The translations under genes were made by a program, and so were the position numbers. Shown piece by piece: positions 8,851-18,595 of a stretch of 64,000 nucleotides of DNA. The DNA is from Flavobacterium limicola (lineage in GTDB: Bacteria; Bacteroidota; Bacteroidia; Flavobacteriales; Flavobacteriaceae): NCBI RefSeq assembly GCF_003634755.1, contig NZ_RBXA01000002.1, forward strand, positions 1 through 64,000. Reading direction: 5' to 3'. The notes under the pieces were generated by a model. The model did no database searches. It saw nothing but the letters and a program-made list of their open reading frames with translations, and had not been told where the DNA came from. Position 1 is the first letter of the stretch, and every line of letters begins with the position of its first letter.

Positions 8851-9285
8851 CTATTTAGTAAGTCTCATTTCTAGGTATTTATTAGTAAAACCTAAACTTT
8901 CGTATAATTTTTTGGCAGGATTATGAGGTTCAACGTGCAATGCAATATTTCCTTCGGTAATGGATATGGCTTTTTGCATCAATTGTTTTCCAAAACCTTT
9001 ACCACGCTGGCTGTTGTCTACAGCGATATAAACCAAAATATTTTCTGGAATGTAATCTTTCATTCCAGTGTTGTTTAAAATAACAACGCCTACGATTTTT
9101 TGATCCTCTATTCCCACTACAATATTTCCTCCTTTATTGGGATTCATAACATAATCAATACATTTTTGAATGTCTTCAATGGTATCGCCGTAATGCTCTA
9201 AATGGGTATGAAGGAATAGAGTTATAATTTGATTGGTGTAGATTTTATCTTCTCCGGTTCTGTTATTAATTTGTTTAAATATCAT
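8851..9285 (-). CDS. GNAT-family N-acetyltransferase
   Basis: A 144-residue single GNAT domain. The acetyl-CoA pyrophosphate-binding loop is visible as NSQRGKGFGKQLMQKA (Q/R-x-x-G-x-G pattern), followed by the beta-alpha segment NPAKKLYESLGF that ends most GNAT domains. The acceptor substrate cannot be read from sequence. It is the first gene of a two-gene unit with the racemase-like gene. Acetylation of an amino acid handled by that enzyme is an attractive but unproven idea. Confidence 0.9.
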   Translation of the reverse strand: MIFKQINNRTGEDKIYTNQIITLFLHTHLEHYGDTIEDIQKCIDYVMNPNKGGNIVVGIEDQKIVGVVILNNTGMKDYIPENILVYIAVDNSQRGKGFGKQLMQKAISITEGNIALHVEPHNPAKKLYESLGFTNKYLEMRLTK

Positions 9286-9868
9286 TTTTAAAGTAATTTA
9301 TTGTTAAATATGAGCAATAATTAAGCTATTGATTTTTCTAAATAGAAAATCAAATAGTATTGTTTTTTCGGTTATTTATTAGCCTGTAAATGGAATTCTT
9401 CCAAAAGGCAAGAGATGCAGAAAACTGCAAAAAAAAAGATGATTTTTTCAGAATGATTTCTGAAATAAAGGAATCATATTTCGGATTAAAACTTCGTAAA
9501 AAGAGACTTTATTAATCCCAAATAATAATTTGATATTTTACAAATATAAGGTGAATTAACTGAAAACAGCTCTTAAAATGGATAAAATGTGCTTTTTATA
9601 AGGAAAAACGATCCATTTGTGGGTTTCTTTTGTAAATAATTTAAGGCAAAGACAAAGGAATATCTGACAGAAAAAAATAACTAATTTGAATACATAAATG
9701 AATAAATTATTGTTGTGAAAGCGTTGAATAATGAGCTATTATAAAGAGCGTAAATTTCTACTTTTCATCTCATTAAAGTCAATCTGTGAATTTTAAAAAA
9801 GTTGAAATAACGATATTATATTCAGTGAGATTTTTTACCTTTAAAAACTATTTTTAACTAAAAAATTC
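9286..9868. other. 583-bp intergenic region with one operator-like palindrome
   Basis: Divergent spacer between the GNAT gene and the S15 hydrolase gene. No credible ORF or RNA was seen. One perfect palindrome stands out: TTTCAGAA (9446-9453), four bases, then TTCTGAAA (9458-9465). It could be a protein-binding site. It lacks the T-run needed for a terminator. A small TGCAG/CTGCA hairpin lies just upstream, near 9416-9429. Confidence 0.4.
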
Positions 9869-11716
9869 ATGAAAAAACTACTCAGTGTTTCGCTTTTTTT
9901 TATTGGTGCGGTATTATTTGCCCAAGACAATAAAGTCAATTATGTTTCGGAAAATTACACAAAAAAAGAAGTGCATATAAAGATGCGCGATGGTGCAGAA
10001 TTATTTACATCAATTTACACTCCCAAAGACGTTTCTAAAAAATATCCGATTATAATGCAAAGAACGCCTTATAATTCCGGTCCTTATGGAGAAGGTCAGC
10101 TCAAAAGAAGTATTTCTCCAAGCGAAACGATGATGAAAGAAGGATATATCGTAGTCTATCAAGATGTTCGTGGAAGGTTCATGAGTGATGGATTATACGA
10201 TAATATGCGCGCTTTTATTCCAAATAAAAAAGGAAAAAAAGATACCGATGAAGCTTCTGATACCTATGATACGATAGATTGGTTGGTTAAGAATGTGCCT
10301 AATAACAACGGAAATGTTGGAACTTGGGGAATTTCATATCCTGGTTTTTACGCTACATATTCTTTGTTAAGCAATCATCCAGCTTTGAAAGCGGTTTCAC
10401 CTCAAGCGTGTATTGCCGATTTCTTTTTTGATGATTTTCATCACAATGGAGCATACTTATTGAGTTATTGGAAAGTGACGCCATTATTTGGCCCACAAAA
10501 AACAAAGCGTACTACAGAACCTTGGTATAAATTCACGAATACAGGATCAAATGACGATTATCAGTTTTTCTTGGATGCAGGACCATTATCGAATCTAGAT
10601 AAATATTATGGTAAAGACAATGAGTTTTGGCAACAGCTGAAAGATCATTCCAGTTATGATGATTTTTGGCAAAAACGTGGGATTTTACAACATTTAAAAA
10701 ATATTAAACCAGCGGTAATGACCGTTGGAGGTTGGTTTGATGCCGAAGATTTATATGGTCCTTTGAATACCTACAGCACGATTGAAAAAAGCAGCAAGAA
10801 CTATAACACTATCGTTATGGGACCTTGGAGTCATGGTGATTGGGCTAGAAATTCAGCAAAACAAGTGATTGGTAATATTAATTTTGGAGACAGTATTTCC
10901 GGTTATTATCAAAAAAACATAGAAGCTAATTTCTTCCGTCATTTCTTAAAAAATAACGGTAAAGGTGAAAATAAATTACCAGAAGCTTATGTTTTTGATA
11001 CCGGAAGAAAAGAGTGGAAGACCTATGAAACTTGGCCTCCTCAAAATACCGAAAAACAAGATTTCTTTTTGCAAGGAAGTCAATTAACAAAAATGGCCAA
11101 AAGAAATATTTCTTTTGAAGAATTCATCAGTGACCCAAAAAAACCGGTTCCTTATTCTGAAGATATCAAACAAGCAGGGCTTACACCAAGGAAATATATG
11201 ACGGATGATCAGCGTTTTGCTGCGAGACGTCCAGATGTGATAGTTTTTGAAACAGAAGTATTGAGTGATGATACCACATTAGCAGGAGATATATTGGCTA
11301 AATTACAAGTCTCTACTACAGGAACAGATGCGGACTGGATTGTAAAAGTGGTTGATGTTTTCCCAAATGACGAGCCAGAGACTAAAGATGTTGCTCCTTA
11401 TTTGAAGATGAGTAATTATCATATGATGGTGCGCAGTGAGGTTATGAGAGGACGTTTCAGAAACAGTTTTTCAAAACCGGAAGCATTTGTTGCTAATGAG
11501 AAAACACCAGTGAATATTAATTTGCAAGATGTTTTTCATACCTTTAAAAAAGGACATAAAATCCAAATTCAGGTTCAAAGTACTTGGTTTCCGTTTATTG
11601 ATTTGAATCCACAAACATTTGTCGATAATATCTTTTATGCTAAACCAGAAGATTTTCAAAAGCAAACTCATAGAATTTATAATGATTCAAAAATTGAGTT
11701 TACTGTCTTAAAATAG
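9869..11716 (+). CDS. Exported S15/CocE-family alpha/beta hydrolase
   Basis: Secreted hydrolase of the X-Pro dipeptidyl-peptidase S15 / CocE / alpha-amino-acid ester hydrolase group. The signal peptide spans residues 1-18 (ending LFAQ). The catalytic Ser156 sits in GISYPG, Asp291 in GGWFDAEDL and His322 in GPWSHGDW, in the right order for the triad. A C-terminal jelly-roll domain (from about residue 410, including TGTDADWIVKVVDVFP) is typical. The 615 residues match glutaryl-7-ACA acylase or amino-acid ester hydrolase homologues. The substrate is probably a peptide or acyl-amino-acid ester; this is inference. Monocistronic, with a strong terminator about 40 bp downstream. Confidence 0.9.
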   Translation: MKKLLSVSLFFIGAVLFAQDNKVNYVSENYTKKEVHIKMRDGAELFTSIYTPKDVSKKYPIIMQRTPYNSGPYGEGQLKRSISPSETMMKEGYIVVYQDVRGRFMSDGLYDNMRAFIPNKKGKKDTDEASDTYDTIDWLVKNVPNNNGNVGTWGISYPGFYATYSLLSNHPALKAVSPQACIADFFFDDFHHNGAYLLSYWKVTPLFGPQKTKRTTEPWYKFTNTGSNDDYQFFLDAGPLSNLDKYYGKDNEFWQQLKDHSSYDDFWQKRGILQHLKNIKPAVMTVGGWFDAEDLYGPLNTYSTIEKSSKNYNTIVMGPWSHGDWARNSAKQVIGNINFGDSISGYYQKNIEANFFRHFLKNNGKGENKLPEAYVFDTGRKEWKTYETWPPQNTEKQDFFLQGSQLTKMAKRNISFEEFISDPKKPVPYSEDIKQAGLTPRKYMTDDQRFAARRPDVIVFETEVLSDDTTLAGDILAKLQVSTTGTDADWIVKVVDVFPNDEPETKDVAPYLKMSNYHMMVRSEVMRGRFRNSFSKPEAFVANEKTPVNINLQDVFHTFKKGHKIQIQVQSTWFPFIDLNPQTFVDNIFYAKPEDFQKQTHRIYNDSKIEFTVLK

Positions 11717-11754
11717 ATAATCCGTTTACTTAGAAAAAGCATTCGATTATATTT

Positions 11755-11800
11755 AAAAACAAAATCCCAATCTTTAAAAAAGATTGGGATTTTGTTTTTA
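11755..11800. terminator. Bidirectional terminator after the S15 hydrolase gene
   Basis: A long stem of AAAACAAAATCCCAATCTTT against AAGATTGGGATTTTGTTTTT, with A-run before and T-run after. It is symmetric, so it could act on both strands, but its position 40 bp past the hydrolase stop assigns it to that gene. Confidence 0.9.
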
Positions 11801-11912
11801 AATAATATTAACTAAAACTAGTCTGCAAAAAATGTTTCTTATAGATGTTAATTCTTGTCTAAAGAAATTGGACAGACTGCAAAAATCATCTTTCTTTAAG
11901 TTACTTTAGAGC

Positions 11913-11941
11913 AAAAAAAAACTCTCTGAATTCAGAGAGTT
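11913..11941 (-). terminator. Terminator of the ammonium transporter gene
   Basis: AACTCTCTGAA/TTCAGAGAGTT is a perfect 11-bp palindrome with nine A bases at its left edge on the plus strand, i.e. a T9 tract after the stem on the minus strand. It begins 18 bp past the stop codon. Confidence 0.92.
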
Positions 11942-11959
11942 AATTTATCTTAAGATGAT

Positions 11960-13276
11960 TTACAAAAATTCACCATGTTGAGAAATATCTAAACCTAATT
12001 CTTCTTTTTCTTCACTTACACGAAGTGGAGTAATTTTATTTACGATAAAGAAAAGGAAATAGGAACCTACAAAAGCAAATATGGAAACAACTACTAAAGC
12101 AGTTAATTGATTGATAAATAATGTAGCGTCTCCAAAAATTAGACCTTGATTATCACCAACAACGGAGTTGATTGATTTTGAAGCAAAAACTCCAGTTAGA
12201 AGCATTCCAACCATTCCACCTACACCGTGACAAGCGAACACGTCTAAAGCATCATCAATTTTTCCTTTGTGGAAACTTCTAACCACTAAATTACTAACGA
12301 TACTGGCAAAAGCTCCTATAAACATTCCGTGTGGAATACTCACAAATCCTGCAGCAGGAGTTATAGCCACTAAACCTACAACTACACCGATACAAGCTCC
12401 CATTGCAGAAAGTTTGTGACCAAGAATTTTGTCAAGAAATACCCAAGCCATTCCAGCTGCAGCAGCAGCAACAGTTGTAGTACCAAGCGCTTGTACAGCT
12501 AAACCGTTTGATCCTAAAGCCGATCCGGCATTGAACCCAAACCATCCAAACCATAATAAACCAGTTCCTAATAATACATAAGTGATACGTGCAGGATTAG
12601 GTTTTTGTGCTTTTCTTTTTCCTAAAAAAATGGCTCCTGCTAATGCAGCCCATCCAGCACTCATGTGAACGACTGTTCCACCGGCGAAATCTAATACTCC
12701 CATTTTAAAGAAAATACCATCTGGGTGCCAAGTCATATGAGCTAATGGTGTATAAATAAGTAATATAAATAAAACCATAAATAGCAAGTAAGCCCAAAAA
12801 CGAATTCTTTCAGCAAAAGCTCCAGTAATTAAAGCAGGGGTAATTATAGCGAATTTTGCTTGAAACAAAGCAAATAACATAAAAGGGATTGTAGGAGCAA
12901 GACTCCATGCTGTATTTGTACCTACACCTTGAAAGAATAAATTCGGGATAGGATTTCCTATAACGCCTCCAACTGTTGGTCCAAATGATAATCCAAAAGC
13001 GATAACAACCCATAAAACAGTTACAATTATCATGGCCATAAAACTTTGAAGCATGGTACTGATGACATTTTTTTTACCTACCATTCCACCATAAAAGAAA
13101 CCTAAACCAGGAGTCATGATTAATACAAGTGCTGTAGCAACAATCATCCAAGCGGTATCGCCAGTGTCAAATTTTACAGCTTCTGCCGGAGCAGGGCTAT
13201 CTGTTAGAAAATAATTTGAAAAAAGGGTAAATACCAAGATTGTGATTAATATCACACTTAAAATAATTTTTCTCAT
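11960..13276 (-). CDS. amt: Ammonium transporter Amt
   Basis: Inner-membrane ammonium channel of the Amt/Mep/Rh family, 438 residues. The N-terminal hydrophobic segment (1-25) looks like a signal or leader helix, followed by eleven helices. The conserved pore histidines are His204 in HMSAGWAAL and His350 in ACHGVGGMVG, and the signature DFAGGTVVH precedes the first. No PII gene (glnK/glnB) is next to it, which is unusual compared with many bacteria. The gene stands alone, with its own terminator downstream. Confidence 0.95.
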   Translation of the reverse strand: MRKIILSVILITILVFTLFSNYFLTDSPAPAEAVKFDTGDTAWMIVATALVLIMTPGLGFFYGGMVGKKNVISTMLQSFMAMIIVTVLWVVIAFGLSFGPTVGGVIGNPIPNLFFQGVGTNTAWSLAPTIPFMLFALFQAKFAIITPALITGAFAERIRFWAYLLFMVLFILLIYTPLAHMTWHPDGIFFKMGVLDFAGGTVVHMSAGWAALAGAIFLGKRKAQKPNPARITYVLLGTGLLWFGWFGFNAGSALGSNGLAVQALGTTTVAAAAAGMAWVFLDKILGHKLSAMGACIGVVVGLVAITPAAGFVSIPHGMFIGAFASIVSNLVVRSFHKGKIDDALDVFACHGVGGMVGMLLTGVFASKSINSVVGDNQGLIFGDATLFINQLTALVVVSIFAFVGSYFLFFIVNKITPLRVSEEKEELGLDISQHGEFL

Positions 13277-13552
13277 TGTTTTTTAGTTTTAAATTTCGAT
13301 AAAAATATAAAAAACCTTAACAACCCCCTTTATAAAAGCAATTGAATGTTTTATTTTTACGATTTAAACAATGTGTACCCCTTTTTATTGTGGGTATAAT
13401 ATAATATGAAGTTAAAATTTATAATTTGTTAAAGTTAGGTTAAAGGAATATTATGTTTTGATACCTAAAACCGCCTTTTGTACAAAAAATTAAGAATCCT
13501 ATTCTGATTTGTCGCCGTCTTTTGTAATGACAAAAGAGATTAAACTAAAAAA
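13277..13552. other. Upstream region of amt; no gene seen
   Basis: AT-rich spacer between amt and the terminator of the PH-domain operon. It contains a CCCC-rich pair of patches (AACAACCCCC near 13319 and GTACCCCTTTTTA near 13375) but no clean TAnnTTTG box on the minus strand and no credible ORF. A nitrogen-responsive site might be expected here but I cannot identify one. Confidence 0.3.
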
Positions 13553-13586
13553 GGCACTAATTGCATAGATTGCAATTAGTGCCTTT
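13546..13586 (-). terminator. Terminator of the amidohydrolase/PH-domain operon
   Basis: Perfect stem GGCACTAATTGC (13553-13564) and GCAATTAGTGCC (13572-13583) with a 7-nt loop. On the minus strand the stem is followed by a T-rich run. It starts 19 bp beyond the stop of the PH-domain gene. Confidence 0.9.
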
Positions 13587-13604
13587 AAATTATAAATGAT
13601 ATGC

Positions 13605-13982
13605 TTATTTTAGCGTATGCATGCTTAAAATTTTATAAACCTCATTGATGTTATTTCCGCCTTTACCAAATTGTTTCACAATTGGATTATTATCGTGGTT
13701 TAACCAAATTTTTAATTCGGCATCCAAATCTAATATTCCGGCACTTTCTTTAGAGAATTTCTTAATACTGGAATATGGAATTGACATATAATCAACTTTG
13801 CTTCCAACCAATTGTTTTTCGACTAAAATCAGCCTTTTGTTGGTGAAAATAAACATATCCCGAATAAGCTTATACGCTTTTTCAATTTTTTCTCCATCAA
13901 TTAAGATTGGCTCAAATTCATTCGAAACATTTTCAATGTTAACTTCAGATGCATTGCCTAAAATGGCGTTAAATAGTCCCAT
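13605..13982 (-). CDS. PH-domain-containing protein
   Basis: A 125-residue cytosolic protein matching the bacterial PH-domain (YvbH/bPH_1-like) pattern: FEPILIDGEKIEKAYKLIRDMFIFTNKRLILVE, then IPYSSIKKFSKESAG and a polar C-terminal helix. The TNKRLILVE strand is a hallmark of the family. Function is unknown; members may bind lipids or act as structural domains. The start is only 9 bp past the stop of the upstream amidohydrolase gene, so it is co-transcribed with it. Confidence 0.8.
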   Translation of the reverse strand: MGLFNAILGNASEVNIENVSNEFEPILIDGEKIEKAYKLIRDMFIFTNKRLILVEKQLVGSKVDYMSIPYSSIKKFSKESAGILDLDAELKIWLNHDNNPIVKQFGKGGNNINEVYKILSMHTLK

Positions 13983-13991
13983 TATATTAAT

Positions 13992-15299
13992 TTATTTTTG
14001 ATTGTATTTTGTTTTATATCGGTCATTCAGCTTTGTTTGATGTGTTTCCAAACTTATCATCCTGCCTTGGATAAAGGCATTAGTCAGTTTATTGGTTCTC
14101 ATATCTAAAGCATCGCCTTCGGAAATGAATAATGTAGCATCTTTTCCTTGCTCTAAGGTACCACATTGCGCATCAATTCCTAATATTTTAGCAGTATTTG
14201 ATGTAATTAGTTGCAACGCTTTTTCTTTGTCCAATCCGTAAGCAGCACATGTTCCTGCTAAAAAAGGTAAATTTCTGGTATTCATTCTTTCATGGGCACC
14301 GCTATTTTCTAATCCTACCAGAACACCTTTATCGGTTAATAATTTTGCTGCTTTGTATGGTAAATCAATATCATGGTCATCATTTTCGGGCATATCATGA
14401 ACTCTTCTTAGCAAGACGCCAATATTATTTTTTTGTAATAATTCAGCAGCTTTATAAGCTTCATATCCGCCAACAATGACCATTTTTTTAATACCATTTT
14501 CTTTGGCAAATTGTACCGCATCTATAATTTGTTTTTCCTCATTGGCATGAACAAACAGCGTTTGACTTCCATCATACAAACCTTTTGTAGATTCTAAAAC
14601 TAAATTTCTTTCTTTCGAACTATCGCCTAAATACGCTTTTGCATTAGATAAAAATCCAGATAATTCTAAAATTTGTTTCGAATAATCTTTATTGGCTTCA
14701 ATATTTCCAGGTTCAAATCGTGATCCACCTCTTCTAAAAGTAGTAGGGAAATTTACATGAATTCCGTCATTTTCTTTTATAATTGCATCTTTCCAATGCC
14801 ATGCATCCAATTGAACAATTGACGAAGAACCAGAGATTGTTCCGCCGCGAGGCGTTATTTGAGCCATCAAAATACCGTTTGGTCGTACCGTTTCTATAAC
14901 TTTAGAATCGGCAGTGTACGCTATAATACTTCTTACATTTGGATTCATTACTCCAATTTCATCTTCATCGTCAGAGGATTTTACGGCATCAATTTCAACA
15001 AGTCCCAAGGTGGAATTTGGAGCAATAAATCCCGGATACACGTGTTTTCCGCTACCATCAATTGTCACATCGAATGCTCCTGCGGCTAATCGGATTACTC
15101 TGGCATCCGCAACCAAAGTAATTTTTCCGTCCACAAATCCTATGGCACTATTCTCAATTATTTCACCGTTACCCAAGTGTGCTGTGGCATTAAGAATCAA
15201 AACAGATTTTGATTGCTTAGCGGCTGGTGTTTGTTGTGCTTTTGCAAGTATTGAGATGCTGCAGACCAACACTAAAAGATATATTTTTTTACTAATCAT
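13992..15299 (-). CDS. Exported amidohydrolase-family protein with degenerate metal site
   Basis: A 435-residue exported protein (signal peptide 1-21, ending AKAQ) with the amidohydrolase / imidazolonepropionase architecture: a beta-sandwich start (ENSAIGFVDGKITLVADARVI), the PGFIAPNSTLG strand, and the C-terminal KDATLFISEGDAL segment. The canonical HxH metal ligands after PGFID are missing; the position reads PGFIAPNST. Other His residues remain (VHANE, SGAHERM) but not in the usual places. It may be a catalytically altered partner of the larger amidohydrolase encoded 71 bp upstream on the same strand. The two are likely one operon. Confidence 0.82.
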   Translation of the reverse strand: MISKKIYLLVLVCSISILAKAQQTPAAKQSKSVLILNATAHLGNGEIIENSAIGFVDGKITLVADARVIRLAAGAFDVTIDGSGKHVYPGFIAPNSTLGLVEIDAVKSSDDEDEIGVMNPNVRSIIAYTADSKVIETVRPNGILMAQITPRGGTISGSSSIVQLDAWHWKDAIIKENDGIHVNFPTTFRRGGSRFEPGNIEANKDYSKQILELSGFLSNAKAYLGDSSKERNLVLESTKGLYDGSQTLFVHANEEKQIIDAVQFAKENGIKKMVIVGGYEAYKAAELLQKNNIGVLLRRVHDMPENDDHDIDLPYKAAKLLTDKGVLVGLENSGAHERMNTRNLPFLAGTCAAYGLDKEKALQLITSNTAKILGIDAQCGTLEQGKDATLFISEGDALDMRTNKLTNAFIQGRMISLETHQTKLNDRYKTKYNQK

Positions 15300-15370
15300 A
15301 TTTGTATGTTTTTTTAAAATTGCTTTGTTTTTTATAAAAGCTCGGTTTTTTTGAAATTCAAATTATTCCG

Positions 15371-18361
15371 TTATTCTTCCATAGAATCACAGTGATATTC
15401 TGTCTTTTCTTTCTTTTTAGGTTCCTGCGTAGTCATCCCTTTATTTTTTTCTTGTAATAACTGACCTATTAGTTCACTTCTTTCTTTAGCAATTGCTACT
15501 CTTTGCGCTTCATCTTTTTTAGCATCATAATAAACAACACCTTCAATTAATGTTTTTTCAGCTTTAGCATAAATAGATAATGGATTGGCATTCCATAGTA
15601 CAATGTCAGCATCTTTGCCCACCTTTATACTTCCTACTTTATCATCTATATGCAATAATTTAGCAGGATTCAATGTCACAAATTTCCATGCATCTTCTTC
15701 TGAAACATTACCGTATTTTACTGCTTTTGCTGCTTCTTGATTCAATCTTCGGGACATTTCAGCATCATCAGAGTTGTAGGCAACTACAATTCCTGCATTG
15801 TGCATAATTGGTCCGTTGAAAGGAATGGCATCATTCACTTCAAATTTATAAGCCCACCAATCTGAGAAAGTAGAAGCTCCTACGCCATGTTCTTTCATTT
15901 TATCGGCAACTTTGTAACCTTCAAGAATATGAGTGTATGTATTAACTCTGAAATCAAATTTTTCAGCTACATTCATTAACATCAAAATTTCAGATTGAAC
16001 ATAAGAATGGCACGAAATGAAACGTTCTTTGTTTAATATTTCGGCTAATGTTTGTAGCTCTAAGTCTACTCTTGGCGCATTTCCTTTTGCTTTTTTACCA
16101 CTAGCTTTGTATGCTTTCCAAGCTAAGTCATATTCTTTTGCACGTTGGAAATAATCAGTAAAAACTTGTTCGACTCCCATCCTGGTTTGTGGAAAACGAG
16201 TAGGGTTTACGTTACCCCAATTAGATTGTTTAACATTTTCACCTAAAGCGAATTTGATGAATCCGGGTTGGTTTTTATATAGCATTTCTTCTGCAGGTGC
16301 TCCCCATTTCCATTTTACAATTGCAGAACGTCCACCAATAGGATTAGCTGAACCGTGCAATAATTGAGATGTTGTAACCCCACCAGCTAAATCTCTATAG
16401 ATATTAATGTCTTCAGAATTCACTACATCTTGTATCGTTACTTCGGCACTGGAATTGTGTCCGCCTTCATTGACACCGTTTGAAATGGCAATGTGTGAAT
16501 GTTCATCAATGATTCCGCTGGTTAAATGTTTTCCTTTTGCATCAACAATTGTTGCGGATGCATCAGCAATATTTTTCCCAACAGAAGCTATTTTTCCGTT
16601 TTTCACCAATACGTCTGTTTCTTCTAAAATACCGTCTTTTTCATTGGTCCAAACGGTAGCATTTTTAAAAAGTATTGTTTCTGCGGTAGGTTTCTTTAGG
16701 TTACCATAAGCAACATTTGGAAATGTTGTTGGGATAATCATGTTGTTTTTTTCAATTTTAGAAGAATCAATCGCTTTTACAAATGGAGCCGTTTTCACTG
16801 CTGACCATTTCACTTCAGTACCATTGAATAAAACTGCTTTTCCAGATAAATTTTGTGTGTCTTCGATGTATCCAATTAATCTTGTGAAGCTCGTTTTAGT
16901 AGAATCATTAGGTTTGATTACCGTAGAAATCCAATTATTGGTCATCGTCAGTTTTGACTTGATTTTTTTAGAATCTACTGTAGTGATTTCTGATTTTGGT
17001 GCAGTAATCTCCCCATCAATTTTCCATTTGTATTTTTCAGCGTTAATAGTTAAATCATAATTTCCACGAATGTCTTTCGTAGCAATGTCGTTGACAACAA
17101 ATTTGTTTCCTTGAACCCAGTTTTCATAGAGCACTGTTTTTTCTTCGAAAATTTCTCCGGATGTAATCACAAAGTTGGCTAAGCTTCCTGCTTTCAAAGT
17201 TCCCATTTCGTTGCTTTTTCCTAAAAGCGCAGCAGGAATTGTAGTCAATGCTTCTAATGCTTTGGTTTTATCAAAACCATATTTTATGGCTCTCAAAAGA
17301 TTGGGTCTGAAATCCTCCATCTTTTTTAATTTGTCTGTCGTCAATGCGAAAACAATTCCATTATCAGATAAAACTTTAAGGTTGGTAGGCGCTTGGTTCC
17401 AAAATCGTAAATCTTTCAATTCCATTTGGTTCGCTTGGTTCGGATCAGAAACATCATAGGCTTCAGGGAAATTGATTGGAATAATAAATTTCGAATTTGT
17501 TTTTTTGATTTCCTCAATACGTTCAAATTCATTTCCGTTTCCTTTTAAAACGTAATTTAAACCAAATTCCTTCGCAATTTTGGACGCTCTTAAACTGTTT
17601 AATTTGTCTTCAGAAGCAAATATTTGAACTAATTTTTCATTATTTGCCATGGCCTCCAATGATAAATCTTTGGTTGTTGAATTTCCTTTTTTGTACCAGT
17701 CTAAATCATAATACATTTGGCGTAACAATGCCATCATTCCCATTAATGAGCTTGGATACGATTGATTTGTGGTTACACTTTTAGTAAAAGCAAAATGATT
17801 GGTCACTTTATCAGATAGCAATTGATTCTTTTTTTCAAAGTTATTCAAAGCGATTAAAGTTCCTGATCCGCGAGCAATTCCGTCTGGTATGTGCGTTCCG
17901 ACAACACCAAATCCAGCTTTCAATAATTCTTCGGCTTTAGGTTGGTCGTATTTAAATGCTTCGTATGCATTCAATTCTGAACGAATGCTCTCATTCCAAT
18001 AAAAACCGGATCTTTTTGTATCATACAAAGGGTTTCTTTCAGTTGTTCCTTTTGGTTTTTCGATTCCAAAACTCGTGTAAATATCAATAAAAGAAGGATA
18101 AATGGATCTTCCTTCTAAGTTGATTGTGGTACAATTTTTTGGAATGGAAATGTTAGTTCCAACGCCAATTACTTTTCCGTTTTGTATCAGTAAAGTACCT
18201 TTTTCAACAACTTGTGTTGGTGTCACATAGATTTTTGCATTGGTAAATGCGGTAAAATTGCTGGTTTTGTTTTGAACACTTTCATTGTTAGGAAAGTATT
18301 CTTGTGCATAAGTTTTTGGCAGTAAAAAACTGAAAAATAACAGAAGTAAGATTTTTTTCAT
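15371..18361 (-). CDS. Exported tandem-domain amidohydrolase
   Basis: A 996-residue exported protein with a signal peptide (1-19, ending TYAQ) and two amidohydrolase-like halves. The N-terminal half (about 30-430) has lost the HxH site: its strand reads IYPSFIDIYTSFG. The C-terminal half (about 570-960) keeps it as IIDEHSHIA, with later candidate ligands in CHSYVQSE, THILEGY and YNSDDAEMSRR. The substrate is probably a cyclic amide or peptide, by analogy with imidazolonepropionase-like proteins; this is inference. First gene of a three-gene unit with the 435-residue amidohydrolase and the PH-domain protein. Confidence 0.87.
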   Translation of the reverse strand: MKKILLLLFFSFLLPKTYAQEYFPNNESVQNKTSNFTAFTNAKIYVTPTQVVEKGTLLIQNGKVIGVGTNISIPKNCTTINLEGRSIYPSFIDIYTSFGIEKPKGTTERNPLYDTKRSGFYWNESIRSELNAYEAFKYDQPKAEELLKAGFGVVGTHIPDGIARGSGTLIALNNFEKKNQLLSDKVTNHFAFTKSVTTNQSYPSSLMGMMALLRQMYYDLDWYKKGNSTTKDLSLEAMANNEKLVQIFASEDKLNSLRASKIAKEFGLNYVLKGNGNEFERIEEIKKTNSKFIIPINFPEAYDVSDPNQANQMELKDLRFWNQAPTNLKVLSDNGIVFALTTDKLKKMEDFRPNLLRAIKYGFDKTKALEALTTIPAALLGKSNEMGTLKAGSLANFVITSGEIFEEKTVLYENWVQGNKFVVNDIATKDIRGNYDLTINAEKYKWKIDGEITAPKSEITTVDSKKIKSKLTMTNNWISTVIKPNDSTKTSFTRLIGYIEDTQNLSGKAVLFNGTEVKWSAVKTAPFVKAIDSSKIEKNNMIIPTTFPNVAYGNLKKPTAETILFKNATVWTNEKDGILEETDVLVKNGKIASVGKNIADASATIVDAKGKHLTSGIIDEHSHIAISNGVNEGGHNSSAEVTIQDVVNSEDINIYRDLAGGVTTSQLLHGSANPIGGRSAIVKWKWGAPAEEMLYKNQPGFIKFALGENVKQSNWGNVNPTRFPQTRMGVEQVFTDYFQRAKEYDLAWKAYKASGKKAKGNAPRVDLELQTLAEILNKERFISCHSYVQSEILMLMNVAEKFDFRVNTYTHILEGYKVADKMKEHGVGASTFSDWWAYKFEVNDAIPFNGPIMHNAGIVVAYNSDDAEMSRRLNQEAAKAVKYGNVSEEDAWKFVTLNPAKLLHIDDKVGSIKVGKDADIVLWNANPLSIYAKAEKTLIEGVVYYDAKKDEAQRVAIAKERSELIGQLLQEKNKGMTTQEPKKKEKTEYHCDSMEE

Positions 18362-18595
18362 AGTAAGGTTTCTAATTATTTTCTAAAAGTAGAAAAATGC
18401 TAATAGTATACCTTCAATTTTTTTAATTTTAACATTTTGTTTTTGCGAAAAATGTATCATATCGGACTGTAATATGTAATATTTGAAGTATTTTTTGATG
18501 AAATTTTAGTTATTCACTATTTTATTGGAATTTGTGTAGGATTTATAATAATAATAAGAAAAGTTTTCTCTAATTTTAGAATCAAATAAAAACAG

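Noticed and set aside
11960..13600. PII protein gene next to amt
   Set aside because: No glnK/glnB-like frame exists on either side, so amt appears to stand alone here.
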